Below, piece after piece: positions 41,540 through 50,377 of a stretch of 64,000 nt of DNA. The notes beneath the pieces were generated by a model that saw only the letters and a program-made list of their open reading frames with translations, did no database searches and was not told the origin of the DNA. Each line of letters opens with the position of its first letter. The stretch's first letter is position 1. The translations under genes and the position numbers were made by a program. The stretch is taken from the NCBI RefSeq assembly GCF_029946505.1, contig NZ_JARZHG010000044.1, forward strand, positions 26,704 through 90,703, given 5' to 3'. This DNA is from Polyangium sp. y55x31. GTDB lineage: Bacteria; Myxococcota_A; Polyangia; Polyangiales; Polyangiaceae.

Positions 41540-43297
41540 CTAGCGCGTGAGGGAATGGTTGCGGAAGCGGCGCGGGGGCTCGTCGCCGCCGAGAGGAGCG
41601 CGGCCCCGAGGCCGAGGCGCCGGGCGCGCGTGCGTGTCGCCGTTCGACTCGGGCATGGGCCGGATGCGGACGCGCGGATCCCGCTCGTCCGGGCGCGCCG
41701 CCGAGCGGGCGAAGTCCGAAGCGACGGGCGTCGCGACCTCGACGCTCGACGAGAAGTCGCCGACGTGAATGGCGCCGACCTGATCGCTGCGAATGCCGCC
41801 GCGCCGGCACACGAGCGCGAGGAGCCGCCGCGGATCAGCGCCATGCCGGCCGCCCCAGCTCACCTGGAACGGGACGAATGCGCCCGCGTTCGGCGCGTTT
41901 CGCGGGGAACGAGGCTCCGGAGGACGGCGCGGGAGCGGCTCGTGCGGGACGAGCGGGGTGACGGGCAGCGGCGCGGCCGGGCCGGTGTGGCGGGAGCGGG
42001 TGAGCAGCGTGGTGACGAGCACGGCCGGATCCATGTCGGCGAGCAAGGACGCCGCGAGGGCCTGGAGCCGCGGATCGGCAGGCTCGGCCGCGGGGGCGCG
42101 GAGCTCGGCGGCGAGGCGCGCGTCGGCCTCGCGAAGAACGTCCTCGGGCGAGGGCGCGGCCGACCAGGTGGCGCGGATGCCAGCGCCGCGGAAGAGGCGG
42201 GCCACGTAGTCGCGGGCCTGCGGCGGGACGAGCATCACGCTCGTGCCCTTGCGCCCGGCCCGGCCGGTGCGGCCGCTGCGATGGGTGAAGGTCTCCGGAT
42301 CGCTCGGGGGATCGGCGTGGATGACGCGGCCGACGTCGGGGATGTCGAGGCCGCGCGCGGCCACGTCGGTCGCGACGAGCGTGGTCACGGCGCCCGAGCG
42401 GAAGGCCGCGAGGGTGCGGGTGCGCTCGCGTTGCTCGAGCTCGCCGCTCAGCGCGCGCGCCGAAAAACCGGCCTGCCCGAGGCGCTCGGCGAGCTCGGCC
42501 GCGCCCTCGCGGGTGCGGACGAAGACGAGCGCGCGCTCCGTGGGCGCGAGGAGGAGCAAGTTCACGACCGCGCCGTCACGCTCGTCGGGTTTGACCAGGT
42601 GCGCGACGTGCGTGATGTCCTGGTTCGCCTCGCCGAGGCTCGTGCCCTCGACGGCGACGGCGTCCTTCTGGTAGCGGTTCGCCAGGGCCGAGACCTCGCG
42701 GGAGAACGTGGCCGCGACGAGGTGGGTGCGGCGCTCCTCGGGCATCTTGCCGAGGATGGTCTCGAGCTCCTCGCGGAAGCCCATGTCGAGCATCTGATCG
42801 GCCTCGTCGAGCACGGCCGCGCAGACGCGCGACGGATCGATCGAGCCGCGCTCGAGGTGGTCGACGAGCCGTCCGGGCGTGCCCACGACGACGAGCGGGC
42901 CCTGGCGGAGATTGTAGAGCTCCTGCGGGATGCTGGTCCCGCCGGTGACGGCGCAGACGGCCGCGCCGAGGGGCCGGAAGAGCCACGAGAGCTCGCGGGC
43001 GAGCTGGGCGGCGAGCTCGCGCGTCGGAGCGATCACGATCGTGGCAGGCGTCGCCGTAGCGGACGGCGTGGAGGCCGGGGCCGCGCTCGCACGCTCCGCC
43101 ACGATACGCTCGAGGTCGGGGGCGAGGACGAGGCCGATGGCGACGGTTTTGCCCGAGCCGGTCTGCGAGAAGAGGCGCAGATCGCGTCCCGCGTGGGCGG
43201 GGTCGAGCACGGCTTGCTGAATCGGGGTGAGGGTCGTGTAGCCGCGGCTCTGGAAGGCAGCCGCGAGGGCAGGCGAAAGGGCTTCGATTTCGGTCAT
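41540..43297 (-). CDS. DEAD-box RNA helicase with DbpA-like C-terminal domain
   Basis: The 585-residue protein unwinds RNA with ATP. Q-motif GYTTLTPIQQAVL, Walker A SQTGSGKT (residues 44-51), motif Ia IVIAPTRELAAQLA, Walker B VLDEADQMLDMGF, motif III ATF (usual SAT is altered), motif IV VFVRTREGAAELA, motif V ATDVAARGLDIPDVGRVI and motif VI HRSGRTGRAGRKG are present. The C-terminus has the DbpA-type RNA-binding domain (RRLLALVCRRGGIRSDQVGA, IHVGDFSSSVEVATP), known to recognise 23S rRNA hairpin 92. A basic tail follows. The start at 43297 was chosen over 43417 because the family starts at MTEIEAL. Confidence 0.9.
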   Translation of the reverse strand: MTEIEALSPALAAAFQSRGYTTLTPIQQAVLDPAHAGRDLRLFSQTGSGKTVAIGLVLAPDLERIVAERASAAPASTPSATATPATIVIAPTRELAAQLARELSWLFRPLGAAVCAVTGGTSIPQELYNLRQGPLVVVGTPGRLVDHLERGSIDPSRVCAAVLDEADQMLDMGFREELETILGKMPEERRTHLVAATFSREVSALANRYQKDAVAVEGTSLGEANQDITHVAHLVKPDERDGAVVNLLLLAPTERALVFVRTREGAAELAERLGQAGFSARALSGELEQRERTRTLAAFRSGAVTTLVATDVAARGLDIPDVGRVIHADPPSDPETFTHRSGRTGRAGRKGTSVMLVPPQARDYVARLFRGAGIRATWSAAPSPEDVLREADARLAAELRAPAAEPADPRLQALAASLLADMDPAVLVTTLLTRSRHTGPAAPLPVTPLVPHEPLPRRPPEPRSPRNAPNAGAFVPFQVSWGGRHGADPRRLLALVCRRGGIRSDQVGAIHVGDFSSSVEVATPVASDFARSAARPDERDPRVRIRPMPESNGDTHARPAPRPRGRAPLGGDEPPRRFRNHSLTR

Positions 43298-43577
43298 CGG
43301 ATGCGGAGCGGGGGGCGTTACGCGAAGGAGCTCGGTTCGTCCGAGCGGCGCCCCCACGTAGAAAGGCGCGCACCGTAGCAGCTCGGACGACGGATCGCCC
43401 GGAGTTTCGTCCGCCATACCGCGCTCCCGCCGCCGGCTCGTTGACGCTCGAAGGCTACGCTCGGGCGAGCCGAGCTGCGCGCCTAAACCCGGCCGCGTGC
43501 GCTCGGCTGCGCCCGCCCGTGGCACCCGTGATGCAATCCGCGGCTCTCCCCGGATGCACGACGCGGAAGGAGTGACC

Positions 43578-44765
43578 ATGCGAGCAATCGTGAGGCGAGG
43601 ACTGTGGACGGGCGCCGCGCTGACGGCGGCGACCGCGACGGCCATGATGAGCTCTTCGACGATCGAACGGGGCTCACCCTGGGCCGGGCTCAACGCGGTG
43701 GCCACGGCGGCCGTGCCGACGCGGCGGGTCGGCACCCGGTTCCAGCGCGGCGTCACGCCCCTCGGCTTCCTGCTCCTCACCGGCGGCCACCTCGGCTGGG
43801 GCCTCGCGTACCAGAGCGTGCTCGCGCGGGCGCGTCCCGAGCGGCCCGGGGGCATGCTGCTCGCGAGCGCGCTCTCGGCCCTCGGCGGGTATGTCCTCGA
43901 CGCGCTGGTGCTGCCCGATCGCCTCCTCCCGAACCTCCGCCGCGCGATGGGCAACGCGGGCACGCTCGCCATGTACGCCGCCGTCGGGATCACGAGCTTC
44001 TTCGCGGCCCGACCGTCGCGGCGGAAGCGGCTCACGGGCCGGAAGATCGCGGTGCTCACGGCGGACGGCTTCGAGCAGGTCGAGCTCTTCGGCACGGCAC
44101 GGGCGATCGGCGACGAGGGCGGGCAGGTCGAGGTGCTGTCGCTCCGGCCCGGGAAGATCGTGGGGATGAACGTCGACGTCCCGGGACGGAGGGTCCGCGT
44201 GCAGCGGACGATCCGGGAGGCGGATCCGGGCGAGTACGACGCGCTCTTCGTGCCGGGCGGGTTCATCGCGCCGGACTTCTTGCGGCAGAGCCAGGAGGTG
44301 CGCGAGTTCGTCCGGGCCTTCGACGCGGCGGGCAAGCCCATCGGCGCGATCTGTCACGGGCCGTGGGTGCTCGCGTCGGCGGGCATTCTCCGCGGGCGGC
44401 ACATCACGTCGTGGCCCGGGATCCGGGATGATCTGGTGAATGCGGGGGCGACCTGGCGGGACGAGGCGGTCGTGCGCGACGGCAACATCATTTCGAGCCG
44501 CGGGCCGCAGGATCTGCCGGTGTTCACGCGTGCGCTCGTCGACTTCTTCACCGGCACGAAGCCGACGCCCGAGCGGCCGTGGGCGCCGGCCGCGTCGTCG
44601 CCGCAGCGGAGCGCGCCGCCGGCGATGGCCCTCGCCGGCGCGGCGCTCCTGCCGAAGGTGGCCAAGGCGCGCAGCGTCCTCGGCCTGACCGCGGCCTTCG
44701 CCGTGGGCCTCGGGGCGTTACCCGCGCTCCGCGTGCTCGCGGCCCTTACCGGCCGGCGCGGTTAG
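43578..44765 (+). CDS. Membrane domain fused to a DJ-1/PfpI domain
   Basis: The 395-residue product has three or four N-terminal hydrophobic segments (TPLGFLLLTGGHLGWGLAYQ, MLLASALSALGGYVLDALVL, AGTLAMYAAVGITSFFAA). A DJ-1/PfpI domain follows from about residue 150: KIAVLTADGFEQVELFGTAR, DEGGQVEVLSL, YDALFVPGGFIAPDFL and the nucleophile elbow GAICHGPWVLAS with Cys259. SRGPQDLPVFTRALVDFF ends the domain. A last hydrophobic stretch lies at the C-terminus. PfpI-type domains act as glyoxalases, proteases or chaperones. Tethering to a membrane module is unusual. GGAAGGAG precedes the ATG at 43578. The 3' end overlaps the convergent ferritin-like gene by 48 bp. Confidence 0.75.
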   Translation: MRAIVRRGLWTGAALTAATATAMMSSSTIERGSPWAGLNAVATAAVPTRRVGTRFQRGVTPLGFLLLTGGHLGWGLAYQSVLARARPERPGGMLLASALSALGGYVLDALVLPDRLLPNLRRAMGNAGTLAMYAAVGITSFFAARPSRRKRLTGRKIAVLTADGFEQVELFGTARAIGDEGGQVEVLSLRPGKIVGMNVDVPGRRVRVQRTIREADPGEYDALFVPGGFIAPDFLRQSQEVREFVRAFDAAGKPIGAICHGPWVLASAGILRGRHITSWPGIRDDLVNAGATWRDEAVVRDGNIISSRGPQDLPVFTRALVDFFTGTKPTPERPWAPAASSPQRSAPPAMALAGAALLPKVAKARSVLGLTAAFAVGLGALPALRVLAALTGRRG

Positions 44766-45992
44766 GCCATCGAAGAGCGCCATGGCGGCCGGCCGCACCA
44801 CCTCGTCGAGCGCGCGCTCCAGCGAGGACCGCAGCACGGCCGCCTCCGGCCGCCCATGCGCCTCGAGCGCGCCCGCCCCGCCTGCTCGCACCTCGAGCGT
44901 GACGCCCGCGGCGAACGCCTCCACGAAGGCCGCCCGGACGGCCCGCGCGACGGACGTGTCTCCGCTCCGCAGCGCCCACGCCACCGCCCTCCACGCAAGC
45001 TCCGCGTGCCTCGCCTCGTCTTCCGCGATGGCGAGGAGCGCCTCCCGCACGGCCGGATCCGTCGCCCGCGCCGCTTGTTCGGCCGCGAGCAGGCTGGCGA
45101 GCGTCTCGCCGACGCAGCCTTCCCGCACCGCGCGCGCGGCGATCTCGGCGAGATCCGCGCTCACGTCCACCGCGCCCCCGGCGAACGGGAATGCGCCCGG
45201 CCCGACGGGTTCGCCGGCGTAGGCCGAGGCCAGCGCGAAGGCGAGGCGCGCGTGCCGGACCTCGTCGAGCGCTGCCTCGTGCGCGCGCGCCACGAGATCG
45301 GCCGGCGCCCCCACGGCGAGCAGCTCCAGCGCGAACCGTCCGAACGAGGCGATCGAGGCATGTTCGAGCAGGCCGTCGTGGGTCCAGGCGACGGCGAGCT
45401 GAGCGCGCTCGTCGGGGGACAAACCGGCGAGATCGGGCGCGGGGAGGGCGCTCTCCATCCAGTTCGATCGGCCTGACGCGCGCGTCGCGGCCCGGGCACG
45501 GCCTTCCACGAGGAAGGGCCGACCGACGGCGCCGCAGGTCTCGTACGTCACCTCGTAGCAGCACTGGCCGTCCTGGAAGACCCCATCGGTATTCACCACG
45601 GAGCTGCAATACCCAAGGGGGTTGTCGGGAGTCACGTGCGTCAGCGCTTCTTCTTTCGGTGGGCACGGCGGCACCATCGAGCCGCCCGCGCCGCCGGCCC
45701 CGCCTGCGCCGCCGCTCCCACCGCCGCCGCCTGCGCCGCCGCTGCCTTGCTCCGGCCAGGCGAAGCACTCCGTGACCGTCTCGAAGATGCCGCTTCCGCC
45801 GCCCCCGGGTCCGAGGCCGGCGCCGCCGCTGCCCCCCTGACCTCCCTGACCTCCCTGACCTCCCTGACCTCCTTGACCACCCGGCTCGACGTCGCTGCCA
45901 CAACCCTGGGCGGCCACCGCGCCGATCCCGGCGAGCGCGACACCGAGCAACTGCGCCGCGAGCCGGCGCCGGAAATGGAAAGACCGATCCAT
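44718..45992 (-). CDS. Exported ferritin-like domain lipoprotein
   Basis: The 424-residue product has a lipobox (LAGIGAVAAQGCGS). A GGQ repeat linker of about 20 residues and a second Gly-rich linker follow. A Cys-containing region (YCSSVVNTDGVFQDGQCCYE) precedes a ferritin-like four-helix bundle. Metal-type residues are in LEHASIASFGRFALELLAVG, ALDEVRHARLAFALA and LLAIAEDEARHAELAWRAV. E..H repeats of this kind bind a di-iron centre. Being outside the cytoplasm, it may oxidise or store iron or scavenge peroxide. AAGGAGGAG precedes the ATG at 45992. It lies about 660 bp from the imelysin operon. Confidence 0.75.
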   Translation of the reverse strand: MDRSFHFRRRLAAQLLGVALAGIGAVAAQGCGSDVEPGGQGGQGGQGGQGGQGGSGGAGLGPGGGGSGIFETVTECFAWPEQGSGGAGGGGGSGGAGGAGGAGGSMVPPCPPKEEALTHVTPDNPLGYCSSVVNTDGVFQDGQCCYEVTYETCGAVGRPFLVEGRARAATRASGRSNWMESALPAPDLAGLSPDERAQLAVAWTHDGLLEHASIASFGRFALELLAVGAPADLVARAHEAALDEVRHARLAFALASAYAGEPVGPGAFPFAGGAVDVSADLAEIAARAVREGCVGETLASLLAAEQAARATDPAVREALLAIAEDEARHAELAWRAVAWALRSGDTSVARAVRAAFVEAFAAGVTLEVRAGGAGALEAHGRPEAAVLRSSLERALDEVVRPAAMALFDGLTAPAGKGREHAERG

Positions 45993-46091
45993 GACTCCTC
46001 CTTCCGCGTGCCGACACGGACGCGACTTCGTCTGGGTATCAGAGTCTTGATTTGCGTGGATACGTCAAATCTGCGAGACACGATCGCACCC

Positions 46092-46571
46092 ATGCGATGG
46101 CCTTTCGTCGCCCGTGTCACGGCGCTCCTCTCGCTTCTCGCAACGTCCGTCCTCGGCTGCGGCTCGCTTCCGGACTCCGCGATGGCCGTGCTCCACGAGG
46201 CCGATTCGTTCCAGGTCTTCGCGCTCGAACCCGAACACGGCGAAGAGCCGCCGCCGGGCGTCGAGACCTTCCACGGATACCAGGTCCTCGCGAAGGGCGA
46301 CGTCGCCCACCCGAAGGCGCGTGAGCATATCATCGACATCGTGAATGCCGGCGTGCGCAAGGGCGGCACGCAGGCGAAATGCTTCAATCCGCGCCATGGC
46401 GTGCATACCGTGCGCGGAGGCCACACCGTCGACATCGTCATCTGTTACGAATGCTCGGCGCTCGAGGTCGTGGAGGACGGTCGATCCACGACACTCCCCA
46501 CGGGCGACGTCCAGGCGGACCTCGACGAAGCGTTCCGCGCCGCAGGCGTGATCCGTCCCACCGGTCGCTGA
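46092..46571 (+). CDS. Lipoprotein of unknown function
   Basis: The 159-residue product has a lipobox (ALLSLLATSVLGCGS). The mature domain reads LHEADSFQVFALEPEHGEEP, GYQVLAKGDVAHPKAREHII and FNPRHGVHTVRGGHTVDIVI, ending CYECSALEVVEDG and then AGVIRP. It has two Cys in VICYEC and a His-rich strand. No named family was recognised, but the pattern HGVH...H.VD...CYEC looks like a small binding site. It is a single gene in the same direction as the imelysin operon but separated from it by the putative Fur site. Confidence 0.6.
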   Translation: MRWPFVARVTALLSLLATSVLGCGSLPDSAMAVLHEADSFQVFALEPEHGEEPPPGVETFHGYQVLAKGDVAHPKAREHIIDIVNAGVRKGGTQAKCFNPRHGVHTVRGGHTVDIVICYECSALEVVEDGRSTTLPTGDVQADLDEAFRAAGVIRPTGR

Positions 46572-46591
46572 GCGCGAAGGCCCGTTGCCGC

Positions 46592-46634
46592 TTGACAGGG
46601 CTCGGTCGTCTGTGACAAGTGAAAGTCACTTTCA
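46592..46634 (+). promoter_or_regulatory. Putative iron-regulated promoter with Fur-box-like palindrome
   Basis: TTGACA at 46592-46597 looks like a -35 box. A perfect 7-1-7 palindrome TGAAAGT-C-ACTTTCA at 46620-46634 follows, about 20 bp before the ATG of the first imelysin gene. It matches 11 of the 14 half-site positions of the 7-1-7 Fur model TGATAAT-N-ATTATCA. Imelysins are often Fur-controlled, which supports the reading. No -10 box is obvious. Confidence 0.55.
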
Positions 46635-46653
46635 ATTTCTGGAGTACCGAGAC

Positions 46654-47844
46654 ATGACCAAGCGTTCGATACGAATCTTGAAGTCCGCGGCCCTCGTGAC
46701 GGCCGTGGCCGGGCTGCTCACCGGCTGCGGGTCGGAGGAGCCTGCGTCGGGCGCGAAGCCCCTCTCAGAGTCGGCGCCGCCCATCATCGCGGCCTACGCG
46801 TCCCTTGTGCAAAACTCGTACATCGAAGCGATGGACGAGACCTCTTCGCTGAACGCCACGCTCGCGCAGTTTGTGGCCGATCCCACGGAGGCGAGGCTCG
46901 AGTCCGCCCGCGAGGCGTGGCTCCTCGCGCGTGATCCGTACGGCCTGACCGAGGCCTTCCGCTTTTACGGCGGCCCGATCGACGACGACGACGGCCCCGA
47001 GGGCCGCATCAATGCCTGGCCGATGGACGAGGCCTACGTCGATTACGTGGACGGCGATCCGAACGCGGGCATCATCAACGATCCGGCGACGTACCCGACG
47101 ATCGACGAGACCACGATCGCCGAGCTGAACGAGAAGGACGGCGAGAAGAACATCGCGACCGGGTATCACGCGATCGAGTTCCTGCTCTGGGGGCAAGACC
47201 TCTCCGCCGACGGCCCCGGGCAGCGGCCGTACACCGATTACCTCGTCGAGATGGGCACGGCCGCGAACCAGGAGCGTCGCGGGCAGTACCTCCTCGCGGC
47301 AGGAAAACTCCTGCTCCAGGACCTGGGCTCGGTCTCGGCGGAATGGGCGCCCGAGACCGGCGCGTACCGGGCGTCGTTCGTCGCGCTCCCGCCCGAGGAG
47401 GCGCTGCGCCGCATTCTGCTCGGTCTCGGCAGCCTGAGCGGCGCCGAGCTCGCCGGCGAGCGGATACAGGTCGCGTACGACACGAAGGAGCAGGAAGACG
47501 AGCACTCCTGCTTCAGCGACAACACGCACAAAGATCTGCTCAACAATGCGATCGGCATTCAGAACGTCTACCTCGGCCGCCGCGCCTCGGTCGACCTGCC
47601 CGGCATCGACGAGCTCGTGCGTGAGCGTGATCCGGCGCTCGACGCGCGCCTCCAGGAGGAGATGCAGGCCAGCATCGACGCGATCGAGGCCATCGGAAAG
47701 CCGTTCGATCAGGCGATCCTCGGCGACGACACGGCGGCCGGGCGGCAGAAGGTGAAGAAGGCGATCGAGGCGCTCCGCAAGCAGACGTCGACGATCATCG
47801 AGGTCGCGACGCTGCTCGGCCTCCAGCTCAACATCGAGGAGTGA
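46654..47844 (+). CDS. irpA: Imelysin-family iron-regulated lipoprotein
   Basis: The 396-residue exported protein starts MTKRSIRILKSAALVTAVAG with lipobox LLTGC. The family GxHxxE motif is in IATGYHAIEFLLWGQDL (Gly170, His172, Glu175). Other imelysin segments are REAWLLARDPYGLTEAFRFY, INAWPMDEAYVDYV and HSCFSDNTHKDLLNNAIGIQ. Such proteins are periplasmic iron- or haem-uptake components. It is the first gene of a four-gene unit, 6 bp before the next gene. The preceding Fur-like palindrome suggests induction at low iron. The start at 46654 was chosen for the signal peptide and an adjacent GGAG. Confidence 0.85.
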   Translation: MTKRSIRILKSAALVTAVAGLLTGCGSEEPASGAKPLSESAPPIIAAYASLVQNSYIEAMDETSSLNATLAQFVADPTEARLESAREAWLLARDPYGLTEAFRFYGGPIDDDDGPEGRINAWPMDEAYVDYVDGDPNAGIINDPATYPTIDETTIAELNEKDGEKNIATGYHAIEFLLWGQDLSADGPGQRPYTDYLVEMGTAANQERRGQYLLAAGKLLLQDLGSVSAEWAPETGAYRASFVALPPEEALRRILLGLGSLSGAELAGERIQVAYDTKEQEDEHSCFSDNTHKDLLNNAIGIQNVYLGRRASVDLPGIDELVRERDPALDARLQEEMQASIDAIEAIGKPFDQAILGDDTAAGRQKVKKAIEALRKQTSTIIEVATLLGLQLNIEE

Positions 47845-47849
47845 TCGCC

Positions 47850-49241
47850 ATGCGATGGCCCGTGTTTCCTTTGGTCTTCGTGGTCCTCGGCTGCGGCGCG
47901 GAGCCTCCGCCCGGGGAGACCGGGCTCTCGGCCGAGCCGGGGGAAGAGCTCTCCGGCGGCGAGACCACGGTCCACGACACCTCGAAGAACGCCTATTCGC
48001 TCTCGGCCCGCAACATGACGCCCGAGCGGCGCAGCGCGTTTTTCGTGGGAAACTCGTTTTTCAAGGAAAACTGGGTCATCGCTCCCTCCTCGACCGAAGG
48101 GCGGGATGGGCTCGGGCCGCTCTACAACGCGCGCTCGTGCTCGTCCTGTCACCTCCTCGACGGCCGCGGCAGCCCGCCGGACGACCCGGCCGAGCCCCTC
48201 GTCTCGGTCCTCCTCCGGCTCAGCATCCCCGGCGTGGACGCGCACGGCGGCCCCGCCCCCGAGCCCACGTACGGCGGCCAGCTCCAGCCGCGCGCCATCC
48301 CCGGCGTTGCGCCCGAGGGCGACGCGTTCGTCGCTTATGAAGAAATGCCGGGCTCGTTCCCGGACGGCGAGACGTACAGCCTGCGCAAGCCCGTCTACAC
48401 GATCGCCGCGGGTCGCGGCGACATGCAGCCGGACACGATGATCTCGCCGCGCGTCGCGCCCGCGATGATCGGCCTCGGCCTGCTCGAAGCCATCGCCGAA
48501 GAGGATATCCTCCGGGCCGAGGATCCGGACGACGCCGACGGCGACGGCATCTCCGGACGGGCGAACCACGTGTGGGACGCGGCGCGCGGGGCCGTCGTGC
48601 TCGGTCGATTCGGCTGGAAGTCGAACCAGCCGACGCTCGCGCAGCAGACGGCGGGCGCGTTCCTCGGGGACATGGGCATCACCACGTCGATGTTCATGAA
48701 CGAGGAGTGCACGGACGCCGAGACCGATTGCAAGGACGCCCCGACCGGCGGCACCCCCGAGGCGAGCGACAAGATTCTGACGGACGTCACGTTTTATTCG
48801 ACCACCCTCGCGGTCCCGGCGCGCCGCGACGTGGGGGATCCCGTGGTCCTCACCGGCAAGCGGCATTTCCTGGAGCTCGGCTGCGGCAAATGCCATACGC
48901 CCGTGTTTCGCACCGGCACCTTCGACGGCTATCCCGAGCTGTCCGGCCAGACGATCCGGCCCTTCACGGACCTGCTCCTCCACGACATGGGCGAGGCGCT
49001 CGCGGATGGCCGGCCCGATTTCGAGGCGGACGGGCGCGAGTGGCGTACGACGCCTCTCTGGGGCCTCGGGCTCCTCCATGTCGTCAATGGCCACCAAAAT
49101 CTGCTACATGATGGCCGCGCGCGTGGCTTCGTCGAGGCCGTGCTCTGGCACGGTGGCGAGGCGGAGGCCTCACGCGAGGCGTTCCGCGCCCTGCCGGCCG
49201 AGGATCGCCGCGCGCTCGTTCGGTTCCTGGAGTCGTTATGA
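47850..49241 (+). CDS. Di-haem DUF1111 oxidoreductase, exported
   Basis: The 463-residue lipoprotein (lipobox FVVLGCG) has two c-type haem sites. CSSCH lies in YNARSCSSCHLLDGRGSPP (Cys97, Cys100, His101) and CGKCH in LGCGKCHTPVFRTG (Cys345, Cys348, His349). DADGDGISGRANHVWD is a Ca-type loop. PLWGLGLLHVVNGHQNLLHD is the family C-terminal signature. Proteins of this DUF1111 type (sometimes called thiol oxidoreductases) regularly accompany imelysins. They are thought to serve iron reduction or haem handling. It overlaps the next gene by 4 bp (ATGA at 49238). Confidence 0.85.
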   Translation: MRWPVFPLVFVVLGCGAEPPPGETGLSAEPGEELSGGETTVHDTSKNAYSLSARNMTPERRSAFFVGNSFFKENWVIAPSSTEGRDGLGPLYNARSCSSCHLLDGRGSPPDDPAEPLVSVLLRLSIPGVDAHGGPAPEPTYGGQLQPRAIPGVAPEGDAFVAYEEMPGSFPDGETYSLRKPVYTIAAGRGDMQPDTMISPRVAPAMIGLGLLEAIAEEDILRAEDPDDADGDGISGRANHVWDAARGAVVLGRFGWKSNQPTLAQQTAGAFLGDMGITTSMFMNEECTDAETDCKDAPTGGTPEASDKILTDVTFYSTTLAVPARRDVGDPVVLTGKRHFLELGCGKCHTPVFRTGTFDGYPELSGQTIRPFTDLLLHDMGEALADGRPDFEADGREWRTTPLWGLGLLHVVNGHQNLLHDGRARGFVEAVLWHGGEAEASREAFRALPAEDRRALVRFLESL

Positions 49242-50377
49242 GCTTGTCACCACCGGCCTTTCCTTCCCGATCCGCGCTCGCCCTCGCCATGACGCTCGCC
49301 TTCACGGCGGCCTCGTGCGAGACGCCCACCGCCGACGACACGGCGCAACGCGCGGTGATGCACGACCTCGCCTACGAGGTGATGCTCCCCATCTACGACG
49401 AGCTCGAAAAAGAGGCGCTCCCGCTGCCTCCCGCCGTGGCGGCGTTTTGCGACGCGCCCACGGAAGACACGCTGAAAGCCGCGCAGGCGGCGTGGCGCGC
49501 GGCGCGCGTGCCGTGGAAGCATGCCGAGGCGTTCCGGTTCGGCCCCGTCGAGGACCTCCGCATCGGCAGCGCCATCGACTTCTGGCCCGCGCGTCCCGAC
49601 TCGATCGAGTCCGCGATCACGGCCGCGCCCGAGCCCGTCACGGCTGCGCACATCGCCTCGCTCGGCGTGAGCACGAAGGGCCTGCCGGCGCTCGAATACC
49701 TGCTCTTCGATCCGGCGGGCGGCAATGCCGCGATCCTCGCTTCTCTCGGGAGCGCGGATGCGACGGGGAAGAAGCGCTGCGCGTATGCGCGCGCCCTCGC
49801 CGAGACCATCGCCGCGGACGTGACGACGGCGCAGGAAGCGTGGAGCCTGGAAGGCGGCGCGTTCGTGGATCAGGTCGCGAAAGCGGGTTCGGGCAGCACC
49901 CTCTTCCTCACGGGACAGGACGGCATCGCGCGGGTCGTCAATCTGCTCGTCTTCGCGATGCAGGCGGTGGCCGAGAATCGGGTCTCGGGCCCGCTCGGGG
50001 CGGTGAGCGGCGTCGGGCCGGATCCGACGATCGTCGAATCACGCTTCAGCGACAATTCCATCGAAGACCTGCTCGGAACGCTCCGCGGCGTCGAGGACGT
50101 CTACCTCGGCCGCCATGGCGATCGCAGCGGGCGCGGCATCACCGAGCTCGTCGCCGCGCGCAGCCCGGCCATCGATTCCTCCGTTCGAAAGGCCTTCACG
50201 GACGCCGCGGCCGCGGTCTCGGCGATCCCTGCGCCTCTGCGCACCGCGATCACGAATGATCCTGCGGCCGTCACCAAGGCGCACGACGCGCTCCGGGTGT
50301 TGCGACGCCTGCTCTCCACCGACGTCGCCAGCGTCCTCGGCGTCAGCGTCACTTTGAGTGACAATGACGGCGACTGA
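49238..50377 (+). CDS. Second imelysin-family lipoprotein
   Basis: The 379-residue product has a signal peptide with lipobox LAFTAASCE. Imelysin segments are LKAAQAAWRAARVPWKHAEA, FRFGPVEDLRIGSAIDFWP, GLPALEYLLFDP and SRFSDNSIEDLLGTLRGVED. The GxHxxE motif is replaced by GLPALE. A second paralogue lacking the full metal motif is common in these operons and presumably binds a different ligand or partner. It is coupled to the DUF1111 gene by ATGA and overlaps the next start by 14 bp. Confidence 0.8.
   Translation: MSLSPPAFPSRSALALAMTLAFTAASCETPTADDTAQRAVMHDLAYEVMLPIYDELEKEALPLPPAVAAFCDAPTEDTLKAAQAAWRAARVPWKHAEAFRFGPVEDLRIGSAIDFWPARPDSIESAITAAPEPVTAAHIASLGVSTKGLPALEYLLFDPAGGNAAILASLGSADATGKKRCAYARALAETIAADVTTAQEAWSLEGGAFVDQVAKAGSGSTLFLTGQDGIARVVNLLVFAMQAVAENRVSGPLGAVSGVGPDPTIVESRFSDNSIEDLLGTLRGVEDVYLGRHGDRSGRGITELVAARSPAIDSSVRKAFTDAAAAVSAIPAPLRTAITNDPAAVTKAHDALRVLRRLLSTDVASVLGVSVTLSDNDGD

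Noticed and set aside
45835..45885. Run of 9-10-bp repeats (ACCTCCCTG)
   Set aside because: It is the coding sequence of a GGQ repeat linker in the ferritin-like lipoprotein.
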